Source: Lepisosteus oculatus
Taxonomy: Eukaryota; Chordata; Actinopteri; Semionotiformes; Lepisosteidae
Direction: 5' to 3'
Length of the DNA stretch: 64,000 nt
Assembly: GCF_040954835.1 (NCBI RefSeq)
Contig: NC_090706.1
Span: 39,751,148 to 39,815,147 of the forward strand
This document shows, one piece after another, positions 19,541-31,300 of this stretch (positions are counted from its first letter, which is position 1; every line of letters starts with the position of its first letter). Under the pieces are notes generated by a model. The model saw nothing but the letters and a program-made list of their open reading frames with translations. It was not told the DNA's origin and did not search any database. The translations under genes were made by a program, and so were the position numbers.

Positions 19541-21844
19541 AATGCACAAGTTCAAGAACTCACTTCAGGTATCTGGGGTTAATACTCACACTGGCACCAG
19601 TATCAACCTAGAAAATAAAAGGGAGGCAGACGGGCTGCGTCCCTTCCTGTTCGCACTGGTGGTCGCGGGGATCGAGTTCGCTCACAGGTCTTCGGCTCGT
19701 ACAGGACCGCGGGCCCGCAAAAAAGAGGGAGCTCATCCTTCAGCGTCTATGAAAGAGACGGACGCTCACAACCCCTCCTGGATTGCAAAAGGCTTCCTCT
19801 TGCTTCACCTCCACAGTATTGCCCAGTTATCCAGCAACTGCACTGGCGGGGCTGCAGCCCTGGAACAGGCCAAAGCAAACGAGCCAGGCACCGATGCGCG
19901 GGATCCACACGATGACACAAAACCGCGGGACAAGCTGGGGGCCGCCCAGGAAGGTGGGGGTGGGATCGGTACAGAGATTCCGATTTGTTGGGTGGGTGTT
20001 CGACTACCAAAAAAATATCCGAGTCTTCGGTTTCGGGCAGCGTGCCGACGCCTGCGCTCGTAAAGACGGACGGCACCTGGAGAGGAGAAGGGGGCGGCTG
20101 CCGTCACGCCTGAAGGTCACGTTTTTTGTGCGTTACAAGTGTCAACAGCACCGCCTCTTCAATACATCCTAGAATATTATACACACTGCATATTTACTAC
20201 AGACGTTACACGGCATAACAAAAACACATTTATTGAGCATACTGGCACTTTCACATTCAGCTTTCCTGCGAGAGGAATTCTGGCTAAACTGCTCATAGAA
20301 TGACCCCGACCCCTCTCCCTGTAGCTGATGGGCTTCTGTGTAACTTGAGACCAAAGAATAGACTCTGGGAACCGTGGAGACTTCCATGAGAAAACAATAT
20401 GGATGCTTCTGCCCCTACAGGAAAAAAACAACAACGATAAACTACTTCTGTATCCAATGGTAAAAAACTGTACATGTAGTCTGTTCCATGAATGATCTAC
20501 AGATTAGTTCTGTGTTTTTCAAGAGCTCTTTTTTCTACAACAGCCTATTGTGAAGCTGGTAACTGGACACACGACAAGCATAATTTCTGGAGACCCAGTC
20601 CATCACACAGCAAGTGGTAGTGCCATATAAAACAAAATTCAAATTAAAACTGTATGAGGTTATTTTTTGTCCTTTTATAATAAAACAAGATCTAAAATGC
20701 ATTACATACCCAAAAGTGACCTAGAAAGTGAGCGGATAAAATAAAAGAAAAAGTCAGTGCCCGCCCTCTCTCTCGCTAAGCACTACGCGTTGTTGGAGAA
20801 CCTTGTAGATCACGGAATGTCCTGAAATTCCCGTGCTGAGGAAAGTGGACACAAACTCATAGCACAGGGGGTTCTGTTCATCAGTACCCACCGCCACCAC
20901 AGCCGGGTCCGCTGTCAGTACCCAGCCAGGCTCGTGACGCACAACAGCGCGAGCCCTCTGGAAGATGAAATAAAACGGGTGGGGAAAGTCCAGCAGAACG
21001 AGTCTGGTACAGGGGGACCTCCTGTGGGCTAGCGGCGCAGGTTAGCGAAGTCATGCCCCTCCCCGCCATGCTCCGTCTCTCAGACCAACGCGAGGAACTC
21101 CGGAGGCGCTGGCAGAATTATTGCAAAGGGCTGCGTCGTTCACAATCTCGGAGGGCCGAATTCTGAACGGGACCGTTTGTTTTTCTTTTTTTTTTTTTAA
21201 ATGCACCGATCCGCATCGGCCAATTCAATTTCAGTCTTGATAAATTAGCAAAAGAAGTCAAGGAAAGTCAGGAAAAAGGATGCAGATTAATCTCTGGATT
21301 ATTAGATAAATATCTGGGCAGCAGGGAAACCACGTACACAAAATTCTTTTTTACTGAAGCCTGGCATTTCTTAGATCCTCTTCCTTTTTTAAAAAATGTT
21401 CTTTTCCATCATTTTTAAAAAGTATTCCGCGTGTTCTCTGCCAATTCAGACCTCATATCACCAATTCTCAATCGGGGACACAGAGATAAGATTCTGGGCT
21501 TTTACTTGTTTCCTTCCGCTAGGGCTTATTCCCAGGGTCCACGCTGAAAGAAAGGTCTTGATCAACGCCTAGCGAAAGAAAACCCTGAAATGCGTTTCTG
21601 TGGAAATGAAGGGTGAAGAGACGGGGATGAAGCCGACCTCCCCAGGGTCCCGCGCTCAGGCCTGCGCAAAACGGGGGCCGCGCACCGGGCCCCACGGGGA
21701 CCCTTCAGATGAAGCATGCGGAACGAAACGGAAAAACAGGGGCGCTGCCTTCTCCCCACGCGGTGTGGTCAAGGGCTCCCTGTGCCCAACTCAAAGATTT
21801 CGGACTCTCCCGTGCCGAGCCGACGGGCGCGAGGGCAAGAGGAG

Positions 21845-22332
21845 TCACTTGTCCTGCCCTCCGACCTCACCTCGCCCGTCCTCCGCGGGGGAGCTGGGGG
21901 AGCCGGGGCTGCTGGGTGAGCCGGAGGAGCTGGGGGAGCCGGGGGTACGAGGGGTGCTGGGGGCGGTGTCAGTCGTGGGGGGCTTGTGGCCGGCTGGGGA
22001 GGGGGGCGAGGGGGCGGCGGGCTGGCCGTTGGGGAAAGGGCGGGCGGCGGCGACAGCGCCCGGCACCTGGCCCGCCGCCGCCTGCATCAGGTCCCTGTCC
22101 CTGCGCCGCGCGGCCGCCGCCGCGTCCGGGACATACTCGCGGATCTCCCCGGGCTCCAGCGGGTCGGGGCCGCAGGGGTCGTGCTCGCTGCAGGACAGCC
22201 GGCCGTCCAGCTTGGAGATGAAGAGCATGCCCTCGCGGTGCTGCTTGCAGAAGGAGCTGGGGCACATCTCGCAGAACGACGCAGCCTCCTTCCCACACAC
22301 GTCACACTGGTGCCAGGGGCACTCCCAGCGAC
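21845..22332 (-). CDS. nsd1: NSD1 coding exon 22 (C5HCH finger, tail, stop)
   Basis: This encodes [40 protein letters not shown] and [13 protein letters not shown], matching the human finger closely. A low-complexity tail with [18 protein letters not shown] follows, then QDK and a TGA stop. As I recall it, the equivalent human exon runs several hundred residues further. No downstream exon with similarity was seen. Confidence 0.95.
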
Positions 22333-25300
22333 CTGCAACACACAGACACCCGGCTCTCGTCTGCGCACCCAGACACAACCCTGACCGCAGAGCGAGAGCT
22401 CCCACAACTCTCCTCTCCCCGGAGCCCTGCAGCATGCGCCCCCTCTCCTCCACCCCTTCAGCTGACAGCGCCCCCTCTCCTCCACCCCTTCAGCTGGACG
22501 CCACCCCCTCTCCTCCACCCCTTCGACAGAAACAGAGCGGAGGACCAGCCCGGCGACTGGTGCTCATCTCGGCAGGTCTGACGGGCGCGTTACCTGCGGG
22601 CCTCTTGGTGAGGTTGAGGCAGTCGGCGTGGTAGACCTTGGGGCAGCCCGGCTTCTTGCAGGACACGATCTGGCCGCCGTCCCCGCAGCTGAAGCACTCG
22701 TCCTCGCGCTCCTTGGTCACCTCCGACCTGCCCTTGCGCCGCGCCGGCAGCTTCCTCTTCAGCCGGCGGCCCTTCTCCTCCGAGGGGGGCTGGTTCTGGG
22801 GGCACACGGCGAGCGGGGCGCGTGAGGGAGGCGGGGGGGCAGGGTGGTTACTCTCTCCTGCGGCCCCCGACCCGCTACACTACCGTGTCAAGCCTTTGGG
22901 GTTCTTGGGGGATGAAAGGCGCTATATGAAAGAAATGAAGCTGACCCATACAGCTTCTTCCCTTGGGAAGGATGGAAAAACAGCAGGACACACGTAGCCC
23001 AAGTGCTTCTGGGATGGGAACAGTGGTAACAATTTGTCAACCTGTCAACCTCAAGGCGTAGGGTCCCCCCCACCAGCTCACAGTAATAAGGGGTGCTTTC
23101 AAAGCCAGCAGGCTTGTGAAAACTGAACCAGAGAGAGACAGGACATCATCTCCTGCCAAAGACGCCTCTTGAGCACAGAACAGCTCAGTGCAGCTGTGCA
23201 CCAAGCAGGCAAGCCATTGCAGGCACCCTGCAGGTCGGACAGGGCTGGGACAGCACCGTAAGATACAGCTCAGCTCTGCTCTGTACTGTGTTACGGTTAC
23301 GAGCCCGTGGTTCCATGCTCAATTGTGTAATACACAGCTCTCACTGTGCAGTTCCTTAATAACACCACCTCACTCTAAAACTGCCTGTTCTCCTTAATTA
23401 GCACATGGCTTGGCCAGGGGGAAAAGACTCTGTATTCCAGGGAATTCTGACTGCCCGGGTACCCCGGCATCTCCTGCTCACCTTCGGCCTGACTCCCAGG
23501 AACCCACTGCAGTTCGAAGCTCCACATTTGCACACCGTCTTCCCGTTGCCCAGACACTCCAGGTTGTAGTTGAAGGTGAGCTCTGTGCCTGCCGGGGGGG
23601 AAACCGAGAGAGGTGGTTGGAATCGGGGATCACCGAGGGGAAACATGGGGTCTCCTGCTGCTGCACGTCAAAGACGGTGTAAGACAACACGCAGCTGCCC
23701 AAAGCCTCAAAGCAGGATTTGAAGGAAAGTGTAGACTGAACTGTTTGGACACACCTACAGAGAGACAAGGCTGCAGAGCCTACTCATCTGTGCCGATGGC
23801 TGATCCCGTCCTGTAAGCATCTTTACTGCTGTAGCTGAAGGTTTACAGACATGGTGAGGAAAAGTGGTTTCCTGCTGAGGAGAGCAAACTGAGGGCAGCT
23901 CACAGCTGCGTTACACAGTATAACCGGCACTGCTTTATTTTGCTTCTGTGTGGCTGCACACTGCACACTGCACACTGCACACTGCACACTGCACACTGCA
24001 CACTGCACACTGCACACTGCACACTGCACACTGCACACCACGGGGACTGACTGGGGCGTCACTGGGTCTGCAAGGGCCGCGGCCAAACTCACCCGCGGCG
24101 ATGTCCACCAGGGCAAAGAGCCCCACCCGCGTGTCCCCGTTCACCGTCCACTTCTGGGTCTCGCAGTTGGGCTGGCAGCTGTGGTTCATGAACCGGGCTT
24201 GGTTCCCCTTGGGCCCGGCGTCAATGATCCGATCCTGACAATGGTCAGAGCGAGACGGTCTTCGTTTAAATTCCTTCTCTGCGCTAGCTAGGGCCACTGC
24301 ATCTGCTGGTCCATTCAGGGCCCGGGAGTTTTACTGAGAGCTCCGAAAGGCCCGTTCTCTCTCTCTCTCTCTCTCTCTCATGCGGCAGGACACTGGCGCC
24401 GCCCATCCTGCTCACTGCTTCTCGTCAGTGTTTCACTACAGAGGATTCGGCAGAGAGGCGGCAAGGAGAAATGGCTCCCCCTGGTGTCCAGAACCTGCTG
24501 AACTGCTTGGAGTGCATCAGGGCCCACACAGGACCTGTGAAATAGTCACACTGGGCCCACCACCGGTTCCGGACCCAGTTCTGCAGCTTTACTGTAACAT
24601 GTATGTCACCAAAGGCAAACCTGGCCTGTTCTCTGAATTTCTGTTAAACAGCAGGCTTGTGTCACCTCCCAGCACCCCCGATTTAGTCTGTACTTAGGAA
24701 AAGACAGGGCCGTATTCCCCCTTATTAAAAACTGACTCCATTATTGACTTCAGAGTGAGCTCACGAACGTAATGTTACACTAAGTCAGAGGATCCAGTGG
24801 AAAGCATTTCAGACACAGCAAGCTACCACCTAGATATCCAGTACTCCTTTTGTTCAAAGTTCACTTCCAGACAAACACACAAGCAGGCACGACCTTCCAG
24901 CGCGAAGTCAGACGGATTTTCTCAACCACTGTGGACCCGAAAAGGAAGGCAAGTCGGGCAGGGCTGACCCCCACCAGCCCTGACCGCCGTCAGCCGGAGG
25001 AACGTCCTCATCACCCCGGGCCCCTCACCTTGTCCAGCGTCAGCATGTAGAAGTTGAAGATGTCGTTCTCCTGCGCGTGCCTGATCCGAGCTCGACACTC
25101 CTCTTCGTCGATCACCTCGCCCACGTACTCGTTCACGAACTCCCCCTGCACACGACAACAGCACGCGCACGCGGCGCCGCTCAGCGAGTGCAGAGAGAGC
25201 GGTCAGCGTGGTCCCCACGAGCAAAGACTCCGGGCCGCCCCCCCCTCACCTGGGCTGCAGTGCACGCTGGGAGCTCTCCTCCTTAATGAAGGGCAGCTAA

Positions 25301-28300
25301 TTCTTCTACTAATCAAGGGCAGCGTGAACCACACAGGCCGACAGAGCTGTGGAGTTAAACCACCCCCCCCCCCCTCTCGCCACACCCTCTAAGCAACCTG
25401 TGCTGAATTAGCTGGACTTCATCTGGAGCTGGCCAAGGTGGCACAAGAGGCCGTCAACGCATTTCTGAGAATCGGTTAACAGATATTAGACATCAACATC
25501 TTAATTCTACTCGGAAAAAGTTAAAAGTAAACAGAAGTTAAGAAGAGGTCTGCACGCCCGACTCCCACGTCTCTGCAGCGCCCCTCACTGACGGTGCCCC
25601 CTTTTCTAAAACTACGTCGGCGTCTTCTTCCGCTCTTCACCCCCAACGACCCCGGGCGAGCAGGACCACCCCCGCCCCCCCCCGCCGTGAGCCGTACCTT
25701 CTTGATGTCGGAGGTGCAGCGCAGCCCCCAGCCCCTGCCCAGGGTCCGGAAGATCTCCACCTGGGTGTACTGGCGCTTGGTGAAGCACTGGTTCTGGCAC
25801 CGGCCCCCCGCCGGGCACACCTGCGGGTGGCACTCGTACATCAGCATGCGGTTGATGCACTCCGAGTCCAGGCCGCAGGGGTTCTCGTCGCTCGCCTTGC
25901 AGTTGCAGCGCGGGATCTCGGACAGGTCCGCCGTGATGATCTGCACCTTCCCCACGGGCCGGTTCACCTGCAGCGCCACGCACAGCGCACAGGCGAGCAC
26001 GTCAGCTGATCTGCACCAGTATCACGGGGGCCGTGGAGCTCCCCTCGCGGACTTTAAAAGGCTGTCGGCGTACTCTTCTGGGCGCATACCTTGATGTGTC
26101 TGTAGGGAGGGGGTTTTTTGTCATTTCTCCTGTCTTCCTGTAGCTGCCTCATCTCCTTCTCCGCCTGGAGCTCCTGGAACCTCTGTGCAGCCTCCTGCAG
26201 AGCTGTAGGGAGGGATAAACTGTAACACCCACCCGCAAGGGATGCTGGGAATTGTAGTCCACACCTAACAGACCAGGCTGGTACCTTTTTTGTAAATGGG
26301 GTCCACCCCCTTTCCCATCTTGTCCTTGCTGCTGGCATCTCCTTCCATATAGGGGAAGACACGGGCCTGGTAGGTCCACAGATAGTCGTTGGAGCCAAAA
26401 AAGTGCACAGGAAACTCTCCGATGTCGTGCCGCATGCGCAGGATGTTGGCGGGAATGTTTTTAGGGTGACTCACTTCTGCAGGCCACCACCTAAAAAAAA
26501 AACAAAAAAAAAACAAAACAGATCATCAGGAGATGGCAGGGATGTCTGCGGTGAAAACCAAAGACGAAAAGTCCCAGCAGTCCTACAGCTCCAACAGCCC
26601 CAGCTCACGGCTGAGGACAGGTAGTGCTGACAACTCTCTACAGTGAGGAATTAGCAACTTGACCAAGTATTTGGAATGATGAGATGGCAATGACCTTTTT
26701 GGTTAATTTTAATTATGTGTGTGATCATATTAGAACAAAAACAGACGTTGCGTTCAACCCAGTATGACCCAGATGAGCAAGATACCCAGCCATGGGGCTA
26801 AAGGCGATACCCTGTCTTTTTTCAAGGAACGGCTGGATTAGCTCTCAGATCAATTAGAAAACCAAGGGAGCTGTACGTAGGGGCTGAATGACCTCTTCAC
26901 ATTTGCACACGATCTTATGTTCTTGTGTAGAGGCCCAGATCCGAGCACGCCTGCCCTACATTCACCAACACCTGCACTCCGTTGCCTGACCTGTATCGGC
27001 CCACTTTGACCCACACCACCTCCTTGTAGTGGGGCTTCTTCCCGGCCCGGCAGTCATTGCAGAACCAGCTGCCCTCGGGCATGTCGATGTTCAGACACTC
27101 GCGGTGGAAGGCAGCAGGACACGACTCGCAGCAGAGGAGACTGCCCCCTGCAGGGAGGGAGGGAGAGAGAGGAAGCTCTGCTTAGGCATCATAGGCACCT
27201 CCTGCCAACTTTCTGGCTTTTCCATCAGGAACCACAAAGAGCCGAGTGCAGGAGGCGCAAAGTCTGCACGTCCACCAAAAAACAGCCGGCAAACTGCAGG
27301 CTCTTCCCTTCACGTGCTCCACGGCCTACGAGCTGTAAGGTGAAGACACCGGGCTTGGGTGGCGAAACCCAGTAACACACCAGGAGGAACACTTCAGCAC
27401 AAGAAAAAACGAAAGGCACAGTAAAATATTAGAGAGGATATCCTTGCTTACTGGTGCTACAGACGATTCTCTCCGAATTGTGGGAGTGTTTCTTTCTACA
27501 CAACATAAGGCTCCACAAAAGACCTATGAGGTGAGATCCCAAACCAATCACATCCACGGCGGCCGGATCTTTCCGAGACACTTTCCTGCCCGTGTGATGA
27601 AGACCTATTCTATCCCGTGTTCTGGGTGCCGAAGCAGAACCTGCAGGGGGGGGGGGGGCTGACCTTCGGAGCAGACGAAGCACCAGCTGACGTTGACGTG
27701 CTCGTGGTTGCGGCAGCCCTTGCGAGGGGCAAAGTGGTTGGGGCACAGGAAGCTGTTGTTGGCCAGGATGACGCTGCCGGCGGCCATGCAGAAGTCGTTG
27801 GCGTGGTAGGCCACCGGGCAGCGCACGCAGCGGGTCAGCCGGCCTGCAGCCAGGAAGGAGGACACGGGAAGAGAGTCTTACTCGCACGTCACGCTCCAGG
27901 ATACCGCCCTAATTTATTCATACACAACGCCCGTGTAGAACGCTTCATAGGGAAACCACATACAACAACTACACATTGCTTTCTGCTGAGCTCACATTAA
28001 ATACACAAGTATCACATCGTGTATCCTACAAACACTCTGCTGACGCCTTTCACTCTAGCGAGAAGGTAGTCCCTGCCCTGCTCAGAGCTGACGAGCTCCC
28101 TGGGGCGATTTTCGCTCAGACAAATCCGGCACACACCCCTGAGACCACAGGGAGGCCCTTTCTGGGGACAACGAATCGCTTCCTGACCTCGGGCAGCCTG
28201 ACGAGCCCCTGATCTTCCACTGCAGAAACCCCCCACCCCCGATCGGCCCCTGGGGCGCCACCCACCTTTGGAGACGGAGGGGTTGGCGGGGTTGGCGATG

Positions 28301-31300
28301 AAGCAGGACAGGCAGACGTGCAGGGAGCAGCGGAAGCCGCGGCTCTGGGGCGCGGTGGGCGTGTGCCGGGCGACGCACTCGCCGTGGTAGAACTTGCCGC
28401 AGACGGGGATCAGGCAGCGCTTCACGTCGGGGCCCGGCTTCTTGCAGACGAAGCAGGTGTGGATCCCTGCAAGGGGACGGCAGCGCGTTACGGGACGGGC
28501 CCCGCCTGCACGGGCGGCGGCGGCGTCGGCCATCACGACGACGGGGCGGGGGGCGGACTGACCGGTGGTGCACTCGTTGCAGATGAACCTGCCCTGGGGC
28601 GTCTCGGCCAGGCCGATGCACTGCAGGTGGAACGCCCCACAACACTGGCCCTCGCACAGCAGCAGCTCCCCGGTCTTCTCGCACACCTGCGGAGGCAGAC
28701 GCACAGCCCTGACCTTCCTGTCTCGCACCTCCCCACGGCCCCCGCGGCGCCCCCGGAAGGGTCCCCCCACCCCCGTTTCCCCGTGACCAACCCCTCTCCA
28801 ACCCGGGGAGGTGGGGGTCTCGAACTCCCGAGAGCTCGGGGAGCCAGTCGCGGTTCTCTGGTTCCGGGTGCGAGCGACAGCTTCGAAGAGCAGCACGGCG
28901 TCGGCCACGGGGACGAGGTGGACGGAGAAGTCCTCTCACCTGGCAGACGTTCTCCTTCAACGAGGCAGCGCCGCCCTTCTCCCCGGTCAGCTTCCTGCTG
29001 GCGGACAGCCCCGCCTCGCCCTGCCCGGCCTCCTCCCTCCCCGCCGGCTGCCCGTCCTCCAGGCCGGACATGGAGCTCTGAGGACACAGGGAGGAAGACC
29101 CCGCAGGTCAGCCAGCTCCCAGAGCTGGGCCGGCGGGGGCGCTCGCACTGCTCCTGCCACACGCAGCGATCGCTGCACTCTCTCTCTCGCTCTCAAAAAC
29201 TCCGCCATCAGTACCGAACAATGAATCCCTTGCCAACGCCGAGGCAGAGCATCAGTACAGCGAAGCACTGGGGCGCCTGAGAACAATATGTTGAATGCGC
29301 CATGTAGGAGCTGGGGGACAGCCTCCCTCAGCTGTATGACATCAGACAGGGACATGATGTGGTTTGTGCAAAGGTATGTAAATATGGGAGAACAGTCACA
29401 GGTGGTTGCATGGGAAAGCGATGGCAACAGCAGTCCTTAGCAGGGAGCAGAGTCAGGTGTGCTGCAGTTACACCACCTGCAAGCCTTAACCTGGAAACTT
29501 CGTGCCTTTCAGTGGCATGTCACATCTTTGCCATTGACGTTTCCTGTTCTACAAGTCACAGCATAAAGCATTTCCATTCACCTTCCCTTTGTTTAAGAAG
29601 CTCATAAATGTATAAAATAGCCCTATCCGATGCCGAGAGGTTCCCAAAATGTAAATCCCAGATGGGGACTGAAGTACCTTTACTTACAATTTTTCTTTTG
29701 CCGTCATTTAAAAATGAACCTATGAACGGGATTTTAAAAGAGATGAGGGGAGCACCAGCGAATCGGACAGAGGGGAAAGAGAGAAAAAGGAGGATCCCGA
29801 TCACAAAGCATTAACTGGACACCTCGTGCCAGACCACCGTGGAAAATAAGGACACAGGCGTTGCGAAACGAAAAGGGAAAAACATCTTGGCGGCGTGCCG
29901 AGGGCTCAGTGGAAAAGAGGGATTCTGGACTCACCTGCGTCGCCTCGCAGTCCGTGAGCAGCTCGGGGTCCACAGAGGCGTCGGGGGTCTCCTCCAGCCC
30001 CTCTCCCGACTCGGGGGTCCGGGCACCAGGGCTGGCCTTGTGCGCTGGAGGAGAGGATGCCTTCTGGGGCCTGCTCCTCGGCCTGTCGGGGCTCTGCGCG
30101 GGCGCTGCGGACGGGCAGGACAGCTCACGTCACCGACCAGCTCGGCACGCCCCACCCCCCGACTCCCCTGGCGTGATCCCGGCCTCCTCGCAAGAAACCG
30201 AGAGGTGCGCTGTGCACCGCCACTCGAGCAACCCTGGCCAGCGTCTCTTCGCGGCCGAGCTCTGCAGCCCAGGACGCCGCAGTCCACACGCCCTCGCGGC
30301 CAGCGCCGTGCATGCCGGGAGGGGCCCGAAAGAGAAAGGCACCTGGACTCACCTGCCGGAGCACCATGGTAGGACGGACTGGGCTCAGGCACTTTCTTCT
30401 TCACAGTCTTCACCTACGAAACAGGAGCTTTAACGTTGGCAGGGCAAAGGAGCTCACTTACTAATGTGCACCTCAAGCCCCAGGGAAAAGTCCGCTTGCA
30501 ACAGCACAGAGACAGAGGCATTGCGGTCGCTTCTGCACAGCGGAGAGACCTTCCACCCTGGGGTCTGGCTCTCTCCCGGAGAGCTGTGTACAGGTATTTA
30601 ACCTCCCACCCTCACCTCTTCCAGTACTTCCTGAGAGTCCTGTCCCTCCGCCTCCTCCTCAGCCACACTACCTTGTTCTCTACACTCCTGACCACCAACG
30701 GGACAGTAGAAGAGGGGGAAAAACAAAAACAAAAAGAAAATAAAACACCCACAATCAGTCAGCAGAATGCTTGCATTTTCTTTGAGCGCTCGGCCTCAGG
30801 AGGACAGCGGCCTGAGGCCTGCCCTTATTTCGGCGTCTGGGCTCATTCATGCACCTCAACGCAAGGGCGACTTTCAAAGCCTTTTGCTCCAAAATCAAAA
30901 TTTGCTCCATTACTTCGTGAACGAAACTACGAACATTTCGAGGTGCACATCTCACGCGTGAGCTCAGGGAAAACAGAAACACTGAGTGCACATGGTTTCG
31001 TTCGGTTAACCCCAGCTGGTCGAAACGCTGAAACAACTGAAGCACCTCAGTCTCTAATTCTGCTCCATCTCTAATTATAGAAAGGGCTGAGATATACGAG
31101 CGGACAAACCTACAATATATACACCTGTGTTGACGCCAACACTGTTCTGCATTGCTGTGAGGAGGAAAGACAGCAATAGAGCAAGACTTTGCACTGTAGC
31201 CAAAAGCTTTGAGAAGCAAAAATAAAAACACGAAAGACATGTGCCCAACACTCTTTACTCTTGAAAAGGAAAAGAACAAGAGACACCACAGAGGCCTGTC

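Larger units (their letters stand above)
16393..21844 (-). other. nsd1: Probable NSD1 3'UTR
   Basis: No protein-coding similarity is seen between the NSD1 stop and the distal signal. The region holds embedded repeats: a short inverted-repeat element at 19157-19353 and a dispersed repeat at 19.37-19.54 kb. Use of the whole length as one UTR is inference. Confidence 0.45.

Noticed and set aside
21600..22634. A 344-residue open frame on the plus strand
   Set aside because: It runs antisense across the last NSD1 exon and its intron. There is no domain similarity, while the minus strand carries clear zinc fingers with correct splice sites.
23823..24297. Repetitive CSVQCAV-type and [11 protein letters not shown] open frames
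   Set aside because: They are translations of the CTGCACA heptamer array fused to the flanking SET exon or its antisense.
28082..29280. Long open frames on both strands around the PHD exons
   Set aside because: They cross introns of NSD1 and lose similarity at the splice sites. Only the short exonic pieces match PHD fingers.
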